Assembly: GCA_034437615.1 (NCBI GenBank)
Contig: DAOTTW010000180.1
Location: 1 to 6,405 of the forward strand
Reading direction: 5' to 3'
DNA length: 6,405 nucleotides
From: DAOTTW01 sp034437615
Lineage (GTDB): Bacteria > Chloroflexota > Anaerolineae > Aggregatilineales > Phototrophicaceae
Part shown: piece by piece, positions 1-5,862 of the stretch
Numbering within the stretch: position 1 is the first letter of the stretch
How the letters are laid out: every line of letters starts with the position of its first letter
Notes under the pieces: generated by a model
What the model was told of the DNA's origin: nothing
The model's input: only the letters and a program-made list of their open reading frames with translations
Databases searched by the model: none
Position numbers and translations under genes: made by a program

Positions 1-46
1 GCCTACGGGTAGCGCCACACAATAGCGTGGTCGTGCGTTTTTCATA

Positions 47-127
47 GCGGACGCAGCAAGCCGCGCCCCTACATGACCTGTTGTGAATGATTGCGACCCT
101 GTAGGGACGCGCCACTGGTGCGTCCGC
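47..127. repeat. Imperfect inverted repeat pair, GTAGGGnCGCG..GCGTCCGC family
   Basis: The arm at 47-72 reads, on the minus strand, GTAGGGGCGCGG then CTTGCTGCGTCCGC. The arm at 101-127 reads, on the plus strand, GTAGGGACGCGCC then ACTGGTGCGTCCGC. The two are near-identical copies in opposite orientation, separated by a 28-base spacer. The right copy is also a quasi-palindrome by itself: GGACGC at 105-110 pairs with GCGTCC at 120-125, and CCA with TGG inside. Similar GTAGGGGCG..GCGTCC units are, from memory, scattered in many copies through Chloroflexota and cyanobacterial intergenic DNA; that link is recollection and was not searched. Confidence 0.7.
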
Positions 128-169
128 CACAGTAACTACTCAGCCAGGCCCATTTTGCCCGCGAATTAG

Positions 170-196
170 CCCTCACCCCCTCAATCCCCCTCTCCC
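170..196 (-). other. G-quadruplex motif, minus strand
   Basis: Read on the minus strand, this is GGG, AGA, GGGGG, ATTGA, GGGGG, TGA, GGG: four G tracts with loops of 3, 5 and 3 bases. It is the opposite-strand counterpart of the motif at 271-293 and forms the left arm of the element. It would appear in RNA from the kinase transcript if that transcript runs past its stop codon. Confidence 0.55.
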
Positions 197-225
197 AACC
201 GCTGCTACGCGGCTAGGAGAGGGGG
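186..225. repeat. Hairpin with a 10-bp polypyrimidine/polypurine stem
   Basis: CCCCCTCTCC at 186-195 is the exact reverse complement of GGAGAGGGGG at 216-225. Within the loop, CCGC (199-202) pairs with GCGG (209-212), which extends the structure to a small terminal loop. It lies in the left half of the 134-303 element. No T-run follows on either strand, so it is not a standard rho-independent terminator. Confidence 0.7.
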
Positions 226-242
226 AAGCAAGCCGTTTTAAG

Positions 243-280
243 CCCCTCTCCCAGTGCCAAAGGCACGTTCGGGAGAGGGG
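243..280. repeat. Hairpin with a 10-bp stem and a 5-bp inner stem
   Basis: CCCCTCTCCC at 243-252 pairs exactly with GGGAGAGGGG at 271-280. An inner stem, GTGCC (254-258) with GGCAC (262-266), closes a three-base AAA loop. The same outer stem sequence occurs in the 186-225 hairpin, so four copies of the C/G tract can pair in several alternative ways. On the minus strand the stem is followed by TTAAAACGG, which is too poor in T for a confident terminator call, although it could still slow transcription coming from the kinase gene. Confidence 0.7.
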
Positions 281-293
281 TTTGGGGTGAGGG
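271..293 (+). other. G-quadruplex motif, plus strand
   Basis: Four G tracts are separated by three-base loops: GGG (271-273), AGA, GGGG (277-280), TTT, GGGG (284-287), TGA, GGG (291-293). This meets the usual G3+N1-7 rule with short, equal loops, which favours folding. It coincides with the right arm of the 134-303 element, so hairpin and quadruplex would compete for the same bases. Whether it folds in the cell is not known from sequence. Confidence 0.6.
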
Positions 294-355
294 CTGAGTA
301 GTTGTAGTTACCCGCCACACAGGAACAACGAAAAACCAAATACCTACCGCTGTAA

Positions 356-379
356 AGGGGGATTGAGGGGGTGAGGGCT
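356..379. repeat. Third copy of the G-tract repeat, inverted relative to 168-191
   Basis: These 24 bases are the exact reverse complement of 168-191. They also share the direct repeat GGGTGAGGGCTGAG with the second copy (285-298 and 369-382). Only three G tracts of three or more are present (357-361, 367-371, 375-377), so it is one tract short of a full quadruplex motif. It ends 18 bases from the stop codon of the kinase gene. Confidence 0.75.
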
Positions 380-397
380 GAGCCGTTACGGAAAAGC

Positions 398-2710
398 CTA
401 AGGTACCCAGTCTGGCATCAACCCGCCCGCAGAGGTTAACTGCTGCACGTTCTCGCCATCAGCGCTCATCAGGTATAGCTGATCGCTACGCCCCGCACTG
501 CCTTCGGCCAAATCAACGCCTAAATCGGACGCAAACACGATGTAGTTACCATCCGGGCTGAAGGCAGCGCCGTAATCGTTGCCGCTGCTATCGTAGAGGA
601 TGCGCTGATTGCCTCCGTCGGCATCCATAATGGCGATAGCGTTATCCTGCCCGTTAAAGGTCGTATACAGGATTTGCGACCCGTCCGGGCTGTATGCAGG
701 GGCAGCATCGCGCCGAGAGTCGCTCGTCAGCCTGTTGACGCTATTGCTCGCAAGATCAAGCACCGCGATGTCCCAGGTGCGGGCATCGCCGGGGTCCTCA
801 CCGACTGTAAATACGATGCTTTCGCCATTGGGGTGATAACGGGGTTGGCTGGCACGTAAGACGCTGCTGCTAAAGAGGCTCTCGCGCTGTGTGCCATCCA
901 CACGCACGCGGTATAAATCCAGCGCCCCGTTGCTATGGGTATCGCTCGCATACACCAGCCACTCGCCATCTGGTGACCATGCTGGCATCTGGTCGTCCAC
1001 AGCGTTATCCGTCAGGGCGCGTAACTGGCCACCCCCGCGATTCACCACGTAAATATCGAAGTCGCTTACGTCGTCGCCGTCGTCGCCCCGGTCAGATTGA
1101 AACGCGATGAAGCGGCCATCTGGCGCAGCCCCTGGGAAAATGTTGTCGCTCAGGTCGCTGGTCAGTTGCGTTTCATTCAACCCCGGCACTTGCAGCAGCA
1201 TGATCTCGTAAGATCTAGCATCACCGATGGCACGCGGCCCACTATAGACGATGCGCCCCCGTGCAGCACGCAAGGCCGCGTTCAGGTCCGGCGTGCCACG
1301 CAAGCCAACCGGAGCCACATCAGAGGGTCGCATTGGGGCGTCGGGGGTGGCCTCAGCGCTGCTGATGGCGGGATTCACAGCCTGGGTTACTTCGGCGGTC
1401 GTCTGTGCGGCGCTGGCTGTGCGTGCGACCAACGTCTGCCGATAGGCCTCTGATGTCGGGTCGAGTGTCGGTATGCCGCGCTGCATTGTGGGGGAGGGCG
1501 TCGCTGTGTGTCGTTCGCTGCTGCTGGTATCTGGTAGTAACTGAGTCGGGTCCGCTTCGGGCATCTCATCAGCAATAAGCAAGGGAATCAACACGAAATA
1601 AGCCAGCAACGCAATGCCCGTGAGCAAGCCACAGCCCAGCAAGCCGCCCAGCATCACCCCCAGCAACGGGTTCAGGCCGTGCTTGCGCTTGGGGTAGGGC
1701 GTCACAAAAGCATGATTAGGGTAGGATATGGCCGCTGATCTTGGTCGGCTGCCCGCTGGTACGCTGGGTTGTGGCAGGGGCGAAACAGGCGCAGGCGTCG
1801 GTTGGCGCGGCTGTGTGTCGTCGGCGCGTGGTGCGGCCTTAACGCTCAGGTTCGGCTCCGTATCAAAGACGCTATCAGGGCGTTCGATGGCCATTTTCAG
1901 CGCTTCGTACAGGCCCACCGCCGTCTGATAACGCTCGTCGGGGTTTTTATGCAGCGCTTTTAAGATCACGCTTTCTATCGCCATCGACAGGCCCGGATGA
2001 TAGCTGCGCGGCGCTGGTGGTTGCTGCGTCACCTGCATAACAGCGATGCTGTAGGGCGTTTCGCTCTCGAAGGGTCGGCGTCCGGTGGCCATCTCGAACA
2101 GCATCACCCCCAGCGCGTAGACATCGCTGCGTCCGTCTAATTCATGGCCCTGCGCCTGCTCCGGTGACATGTAGCTTGGGGTGCCGACGACGCCCTGTGT
2201 GGTGATGGTGGCCGTGTGCGCCCCGATGATGCGTGCAATGCCAAAATCGGTGATGAACGCGCCGCCTGCTTCATCCAGCAGGATATTGCTCGGCTTCAGG
2301 TCACGGTGTAACACCCCCTTTGTGTGGGCATAATCCAGCGCCGGGGCCACCTGCGCGATAATATCCAGGATTTTATCTGGTAGTAGCACACGCTCAGCCT
2401 GCAATGCATCATCCACAGAGCCAGCCGGCATGTAGCGCATCACGATATAGGGCTGCTTATCCTGATACTCGCCATAATCGTAGACGGGCACGATGTTGCG
2501 GTGCTCAAGCTGTGAGACGATGCGCACTTCGCGCTCAAAGCGTTGCAGGTACATGTCATCCTGTGCGAAGTTTAACGGCAGCATCTTCAACGCCACGAAG
2601 CGATCCATTGATTGCTGACGGGCGAGATACACGGTGGCCATACCACCCTGCCCGATAATGCTCTGGATTTCGTAGCCCTTGATGCTCTGGCCGATAAGTT
2701 CGTCTGACAT
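398..2710 (-). CDS. Transmembrane Ser/Thr protein kinase with extracytoplasmic PD40 beta-propeller
   Basis: A Hanks-type (Pkn family) kinase of 770 residues that should phosphorylate Ser/Thr on target proteins in response to a signal outside the membrane. Numbering from the ATG at 2710, the kinase domain spans about 12-275. Visible motifs are the glycine-rich loop GQGGMATVY (20-28), lysine 42 in VALKML, glutamate 61 of helix C, HRDLKPSN (135-142), DFG (155-157), SPE (182-184), DVYALG (196-201) and arginine 260. It is therefore an RD kinase with all catalytic residues; threonines 166-171 are likely activation-loop phosphosites. A Pro-rich juxtamembrane stretch (about 280-345), one membrane segment (about 348-379) and a Thr/Ala-rich linker follow. 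The outer part (about 487-770) has PD40/TolB-like blades with repeated (P/A)xxSPDG motifs at about 525, 575, 622, 670 and 714, the final strand MPDWVP probably closing the ring. It lacks PASTA repeats, so peptidoglycan sensing cannot be assumed. An upstream in-frame GTG at 2743 would add 11 residues, but it sits at the predicted transcription start. No strong ribosome site precedes the ATG. Confidence 0.93.
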   Translation of the reverse strand: MSDELIGQSIKGYEIQSIIGQGGMATVYLARQQSMDRFVALKMLPLNFAQDDMYLQRFEREVRIVSQLEHRNIVPVYDYGEYQDKQPYIVMRYMPAGSVDDALQAERVLLPDKILDIIAQVAPALDYAHTKGVLHRDLKPSNILLDEAGGAFITDFGIARIIGAHTATITTQGVVGTPSYMSPEQAQGHELDGRSDVYALGVMLFEMATGRRPFESETPYSIAVMQVTQQPPAPRSYHPGLSMAIESVILKALHKNPDERYQTAVGLYEALKMAIERPDSVFDTEPNLSVKAAPRADDTQPRQPTPAPVSPLPQPSVPAGSRPRSAAISYPNHAFVTPYPKRKHGLNPLLGVMLGGLLGCGLLTGIALLAYFVLIPLLIADEMPEADPTQLLPDTSSSERHTATPSPTMQRGIPTLDPTSEAYRQTLVARTASAAQTTAEVTQAVNPAISSAEATPDAPMRPSDVAPVGLRGTPDLNAALRAARGRIVYSGPRAIGDARSYEIMLLQVPGLNETQLTSDLSDNIFPGAAPDGRFIAFQSDRGDDGDDVSDFDIYVVNRGGGQLRALTDNAVDDQMPAWSPDGEWLVYASDTHSNGALDLYRVRVDGTQRESLFSSSVLRASQPRYHPNGESIVFTVGEDPGDARTWDIAVLDLASNSVNRLTSDSRRDAAPAYSPDGSQILYTTFNGQDNAIAIMDADGGNQRILYDSSGNDYGAAFSPDGNYIVFASDLGVDLAEGSAGRSDQLYLMSADGENVQQLTSAGGLMPDWVP

Positions 2711-2747
2711 GCGTGCCGCTTTGTGTTGTGTGCGAAAAAACACTTAA

Positions 2748-2776
2748 ATTATAGGGCAGCAAGAGTCCTGTCACAA
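2748..2776 (-). promoter_or_regulatory. Predicted sigma70-type promoter of the kinase gene
   Basis: On the minus strand, TTGTGA (2776-2771, four of six matches to TTGACA) is followed after exactly 17 bases by a perfect TATAAT (2753-2748). Transcription would begin near 2741, giving a leader of roughly 30 bases to the ATG at 2710. A run of seven C (2784-2778) lies one base upstream of the -35 box. The promoter lies between the comEC stop and the kinase gene, so the kinase has its own transcription start even if some read-through from comEC occurs. Confidence 0.7.
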
Positions 2777-2816
2777 AGGGGGGGATTTGCCATCTGCTAC
2801 GAGACAACAACGCCCA

Positions 2817-5177
2817 TTATTCGTTCAGCGCCCACAGCGACACGCCATCCGTCCACAGATGCAACGACCCTGCTTGACCTGCCGCATCCGTGCGCAACAA
2901 CGGAGTTTGCGCCGCGTCTAGCATGTCCAGTGTATCAATATGTGGGTCGTTGCGCAGGTTAGCCGGGTCTGCGTGCAGGATAGCCCCCTGTGGCTGTACC
3001 GCCTGTAAAAATGCGGCGTCCAGGCTGCGTGCCGTGCCATGTTGCGGCACCTGCATCACCGAAGCAACGGGCCACTGGCCGCTAGCCAGCAGACCTGTTT
3101 GCGCGTCCTGCGTCAGATCACCCGTGAGCAGAAACGAAACATCGCCATAGCTCACGCGCAACACCAACGCAGCATCGCCTGCTGGCGTGCCGAAACTCGG
3201 CGGCTGTGAGGGGTGTAGCACTTCGATCAGCGTGCCGTCGCTGAATTGCAGTGTGTAGCCTGCTGTGACCGTCACGCGGGTATGGTCGGCTATCGCATCG
3301 TTGAGGGCTTGCTGTTCGGGGCTGAGGTTCAGTTGCCCGTTGTCGATGATGAGCGCGGCATCGTAACGCGCTAGCAACGCGGGCAGCGCTTCCGTATCAA
3401 ACGGATCGGCCTGAGTGATGAACAGCGCCTCTAGCGTGCGGTCCCTGAAGGGCAGGCGCTCACCAATGGCGGTCAGCAGGCGTGATGGGTAGCGGCCCCC
3501 ATCAACCAGCACATGTGCGCCGCCCGGTGTCTGCATCAGCACGGCGTTGCTATGCCCCACATCCAGCAGCCACAGGTGCAGGCGGCCATCGGGGCGGCTG
3601 AGGAATGCTGCAAGCATCAGTAGGCTGATGCCGCAACCCGCTAACATCAGCCACAGCCACTCGCCGCTCTGACGCAGCAACTGCGTAACATTTTCAGCCC
3701 ATGCTGGACGTGCAGCGTGCACAACCGCCCCCAAAATTGCGATGACAAACAGACTACTAACCAGACGCGGGTCAGCGCCCAGGTTCAGACCCGCTAACGG
3801 CCAATCTGCGATACCTCGCACTGTGCCAATCGACCACGATAGCAGCAAAATGTCCATCCAATATAGCATTTGCGCCGCATCCGGCCACAAAAACGCCAAC
3901 ATCGTCGCCAAAGCGCCTAAAATCAGCAAAGCGGCCTGCACCGGGACGATCAGCAGGTTCACCAGCAGAATATAGGGCGAAAAGCGCTCAAAATAGAGCA
4001 CGGTCAGCGGCAAGGTGAATACCAGCACCGCCAGCGTCACGGCCAACGTATCCCGCAAAACGCGAAAAGCGCTCGCAGCCGCGCCAGTTAGCCAGATAGC
4101 GTTTGCGCCACGTTGTATGAGGTGCTGTAGCGGCCCCGCGAATAGGGCGATGCCGAGCACCGCGCCAAAGCTCAACTGAAAGCTGACATCCCACAGCACC
4201 AGCGGATTTTCCAGCGACATCAGCAGCACAGCAAAAGCCAGCGATGCAGGCAGATAGACCTTGCGCCGCAGCGCCTCAGCGATAATCAGCAGGCTGCTCA
4301 TGATGGCTGCACGCACAACCGCCGCATTGCCGCCCACAAAGGCCGTGTACAGCGCGATCACCAGCAGGCCGACAACCGCAGCCCGTCCGCGTGGCAGAAA
4401 CGCCCGCGTCAGGCCCATGACGGTGCCGCCGATAATCACCATATTAAAGCCGCTGATGGCGACGATATGCGCCGCGCCCACCAACGCAAAATCCTCGGCT
4501 ACCTGTGGCGCAATGCCGCGTTCGTTGCCCAGCAGGATGCCTGTCAGCAAGGCCGCCTGTGGGTCTGGTAGCGCGTTTTGGATGTGCTGCTGTGCTTGCG
4601 AACGCAGCTTAATCAGCGCTGCCCGTAACGGATTGCTATTCGTCGCGCCATCCGTTAACGGCACGACAACCGCATCTGGCATCAGGCTAAACACACCCTG
4701 ACGCGCCAAATAGTCGGCATATGAGAACGTGTCAAAGCGCGGCGGGGTCCGCAGTCGGCCCGTCACCTGCACGCGCTGCGCATAGCTTATTTTGCTGCTA
4801 CGCGGTGCACTGACCAGCACCAGGCCGCTGACTTTGCGCTTCTCGTAGCCTGCATACAGCCATTCTGCACGTAAACGAAATTGCAGGCGGTCATCACGCA
4901 AGTCAGGCGGGTCTATCACCACGCCCTCTAGCGTGAGGCCATCTGCATTGTTATAGCGCGTCACCGTATCCGCAGACGGTAGCAAGGTCGTGCGATACGC
5001 CCCCAACGCCAGCGCCGCGCAAACAACAAACACCATGCGCTGCTGCGTCGGCCACAGCATGACCAGCAAGCCACCTGTAACGCTCAAGAATAGCAAGCAG
5101 AAAGCAGGTGGCAACGCCAAGCCGACAGCCAGATAGATGCCACTGACCCAACCGAGCGCGATGTAAACAAGCGTCAA
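2817..5177 (-). CDS. comEC: ComEC/Rec2-family DNA-uptake channel protein with degenerate metallo-beta-lactamase domain
   Basis: An inner-membrane protein of 786 residues, full length for the family, that passes single-stranded DNA into the cell during natural transformation. Two or three membrane segments (about 5-60) precede a soluble DUF4131/OB-like domain (about 62-175). The polytopic Competence domain follows (about 205-485), with the signature HIVAISGFNMV (237-247), VVRAAIMSSL (287-296) and DVSFQLSFGAVLG (330-342). A further membrane segment lies at about 506-526, then a metallo-beta-lactamase-like domain (about 535-786). That last domain keeps DVG (539-541), DGG (559-561), LLTGDL (683-688) and one histidine of the HHG motif (713), but the THxDxDH motif reads TQADPFD (588-594), HHG reads QHG (712-714), and the usual histidine in NxYGHPH is aspartate 744. 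The start is TTG at 5177; an in-frame stop at 5183-5181 rules out anything further upstream, and no strong ribosome site is visible. It begins 26 bases after the coiled-coil gene, probably in the same operon. Whether the organism is transformable cannot be told from here. Confidence 0.93.
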   Translation of the reverse strand: MTLVYIALGWVSGIYLAVGLALPPAFCLLFLSVTGGLLVMLWPTQQRMVFVVCAALALGAYRTTLLPSADTVTRYNNADGLTLEGVVIDPPDLRDDRLQFRLRAEWLYAGYEKRKVSGLVLVSAPRSSKISYAQRVQVTGRLRTPPRFDTFSYADYLARQGVFSLMPDAVVVPLTDGATNSNPLRAALIKLRSQAQQHIQNALPDPQAALLTGILLGNERGIAPQVAEDFALVGAAHIVAISGFNMVIIGGTVMGLTRAFLPRGRAAVVGLLVIALYTAFVGGNAAVVRAAIMSSLLIIAEALRRKVYLPASLAFAVLLMSLENPLVLWDVSFQLSFGAVLGIALFAGPLQHLIQRGANAIWLTGAAASAFRVLRDTLAVTLAVLVFTLPLTVLYFERFSPYILLVNLLIVPVQAALLILGALATMLAFLWPDAAQMLYWMDILLLSWSIGTVRGIADWPLAGLNLGADPRLVSSLFVIAILGAVVHAARPAWAENVTQLLRQSGEWLWLMLAGCGISLLMLAAFLSRPDGRLHLWLLDVGHSNAVLMQTPGGAHVLVDGGRYPSRLLTAIGERLPFRDRTLEALFITQADPFDTEALPALLARYDAALIIDNGQLNLSPEQQALNDAIADHTRVTVTAGYTLQFSDGTLIEVLHPSQPPSFGTPAGDAALVLRVSYGDVSFLLTGDLTQDAQTGLLASGQWPVASVMQVPQHGTARSLDAAFLQAVQPQGAILHADPANLRNDPHIDTLDMLDAAQTPLLRTDAAGQAGSLHLWTDGVSLWALNE

Positions 5178-5203
5178 AAGCTAGCCCGTACCAGCGAACC
5201 CAA

Positions 5204-5827
5204 TTAGCCGGCTTGATTGTTGCCGTCGTTATCGCGGTCGTAGCCGTTGTAGTAATTGGGCTGCTGATAGCGATAATCCGCTTCGACCTGTGCCATATCG
5301 CTCATGTCAGCGCCTTCAGGCTGCTCCTGGCCGGGGATGTAAACAGGTTGCACGCTGGCTTCGCCCTCGTCCTGCTGGCTCAGCATGGGGTCACGCATGA
5401 CGCGGATGCCGTTACGCACCTCGTCCATGTTGCGTGCAAGCTGCTGCTCCAAGCGGCCTAGCATATCGAGCACGTATTGGTCTGCCTCAGCCGTGATGCG
5501 CTTGGCCTCTTGGCGTGCGGATTCCTTGATGCTATCGGCGCGCTGTTGTGCGGCCTGCACCGTCGCTTGGTCTTCGATCATCTGCTCGGCGCGTTCGCGG
5601 TGCTGCTGCACGATACGGGCGGCCTCTTCGTGCGCCTCCGCAAGGATGCGTTCGCGCTGCGTCAGGATTTTGTTGGCTTTTTCGATCTCTTCCGGTATCG
5701 AAATTCGCATCTGGTCAATGAGTTCAAGCGCTCGCTCCTCATCAATCAGCGTGTATTTCGTACCGAATAAATGCCGGCCCTCATCAACCAGGTCCTCTAA
5801 ACGGTCTACCAGGTGCTGAATATCCAC
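5204..5827 (-). CDS. SepIVA/DivIVA-like coiled-coil protein
   Basis: A 207-residue cytoplasmic protein with no signal peptide or membrane segment. Residues 1-30 form a short amphipathic N-terminal region. Residues 33-45 read ALELIDQMRISIP, and a long, charged, Ala/Glu/Gln/Arg-rich coiled coil follows (about 46-143), with regularly spaced EA.RI and A.QMI units. The tail (about 150-207) is acidic, Gln/Asn/Tyr-rich and probably disordered. From memory, mycobacterial SepIVA has the closely similar run LELIDDIKDAIPGEL followed by the same kind of coiled coil, and in many actinobacteria its gene lies near coaD, as here. I infer a role in positioning cell-envelope growth or division, but this is a family-level guess. 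Generic annotators may call it an ATP synthase subunit B/H-like or DivIVA-like protein because of the coiled coil. The start is GTG at 5827; a stop codon at 5833-5831 blocks extension. It lies 35 bases after coaD and 26 before comEC. Confidence 0.8.
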   Translation of the reverse strand: MDIQHLVDRLEDLVDEGRHLFGTKYTLIDEERALELIDQMRISIPEEIEKANKILTQRERILAEAHEEAARIVQQHRERAEQMIEDQATVQAAQQRADSIKESARQEAKRITAEADQYVLDMLGRLEQQLARNMDEVRNGIRVMRDPMLSQQDEGEASVQPVYIPGQEQPEGADMSDMAQVEADYRYQQPNYYNGYDRDNDGNNQAG

Positions 5828-5837
5828 GAGTTAACAT

Positions 5838-5843
5838 CCCTTC
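5838..5843 (-). promoter_or_regulatory. Ribosome binding site of the coiled-coil protein gene
   Basis: GAAGGG on the minus strand ends ten bases before the GTG at 5827. This supports the unusual start codon. A nearer ATG at 5837-5835 is in another frame and opens only a very short reading frame. Confidence 0.5.
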
Positions 5844-5862
5844 AGGTAACGATGCACGTCAC

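Larger units (their letters stand above)
134..303. repeat. Nested inverted-repeat element, possibly MITE- or REP-like
   Basis: The ends 134-145 (AACTACTCAGCC) and 292-303 (GGCTGAGTAGTT) are perfect 12-base inverted repeats. Inside them, 168-179 (AGCCCTCACCCC) pairs perfectly with 284-295, and 187-196 (CCCCTCTCCC) with 271-280. The interior carries two further compact hairpins. The whole could fold as a long imperfect stem or cruciform. I find no transposase and no clear target-site duplication at the borders, so calling it a mobile element is inference; a non-autonomous MITE or a REP/BIME-like unit would both fit. Confidence 0.6.
1..397. other. Non-coding, repeat-rich region downstream of the kinase gene
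   Basis: I see no convincing gene on either strand in these 397 bases. The stretch contains two families of inverted repeat, listed separately: one built on GTAGGG..GCGTCCGC (47-127) and one built on CCCTCACCCCCTC..CCCTCTCCC (134-380). The bases before 47 and from 304 to 355 show nothing I can name, apart from CCGCCACA occurring at 125-132 and again at 312-319. The region lies just past the stop codon of the kinase gene, so its hairpins would be at the 3' end of that transcript. None of the stems is followed by a T-run on the minus strand, so I do not call a standard intrinsic terminator. Confidence 0.75.

Noticed and set aside
243..280. Rho-independent terminator for the kinase gene
   Set aside because: The stem is strong but no T-run follows on the minus strand (TTAAAACGG), and it begins more than 110 bases past the stop codon.
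168..379. CRISPR-like array
   Set aside because: The copies occur in both orientations with unequal spacing, and there are only three of them. That is an inverted-repeat cluster, not a direct-repeat array.
2744..2816. Terminator between comEC and the kinase gene
   Set aside because: I could not find a stable stem followed by T residues after the comEC stop; the stretch is better explained by the promoter within it.
4261..4701. A 146-residue open frame on the plus strand inside comEC
   Set aside because: It lies wholly antisense to the conserved membrane domain of comEC. Its Arg/Ala/Ser-rich composition is what results from reading a GC-rich coding strand backwards, and it shows no recognisable domain.
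5385..5819. A 144-residue open frame on the plus strand opposite the coiled-coil gene
   Set aside because: It is rich in Ser, Arg and Cys, shows no domain, and is complementary to a protein with clear coiled-coil periodicity. It is best explained as antisense shadow.
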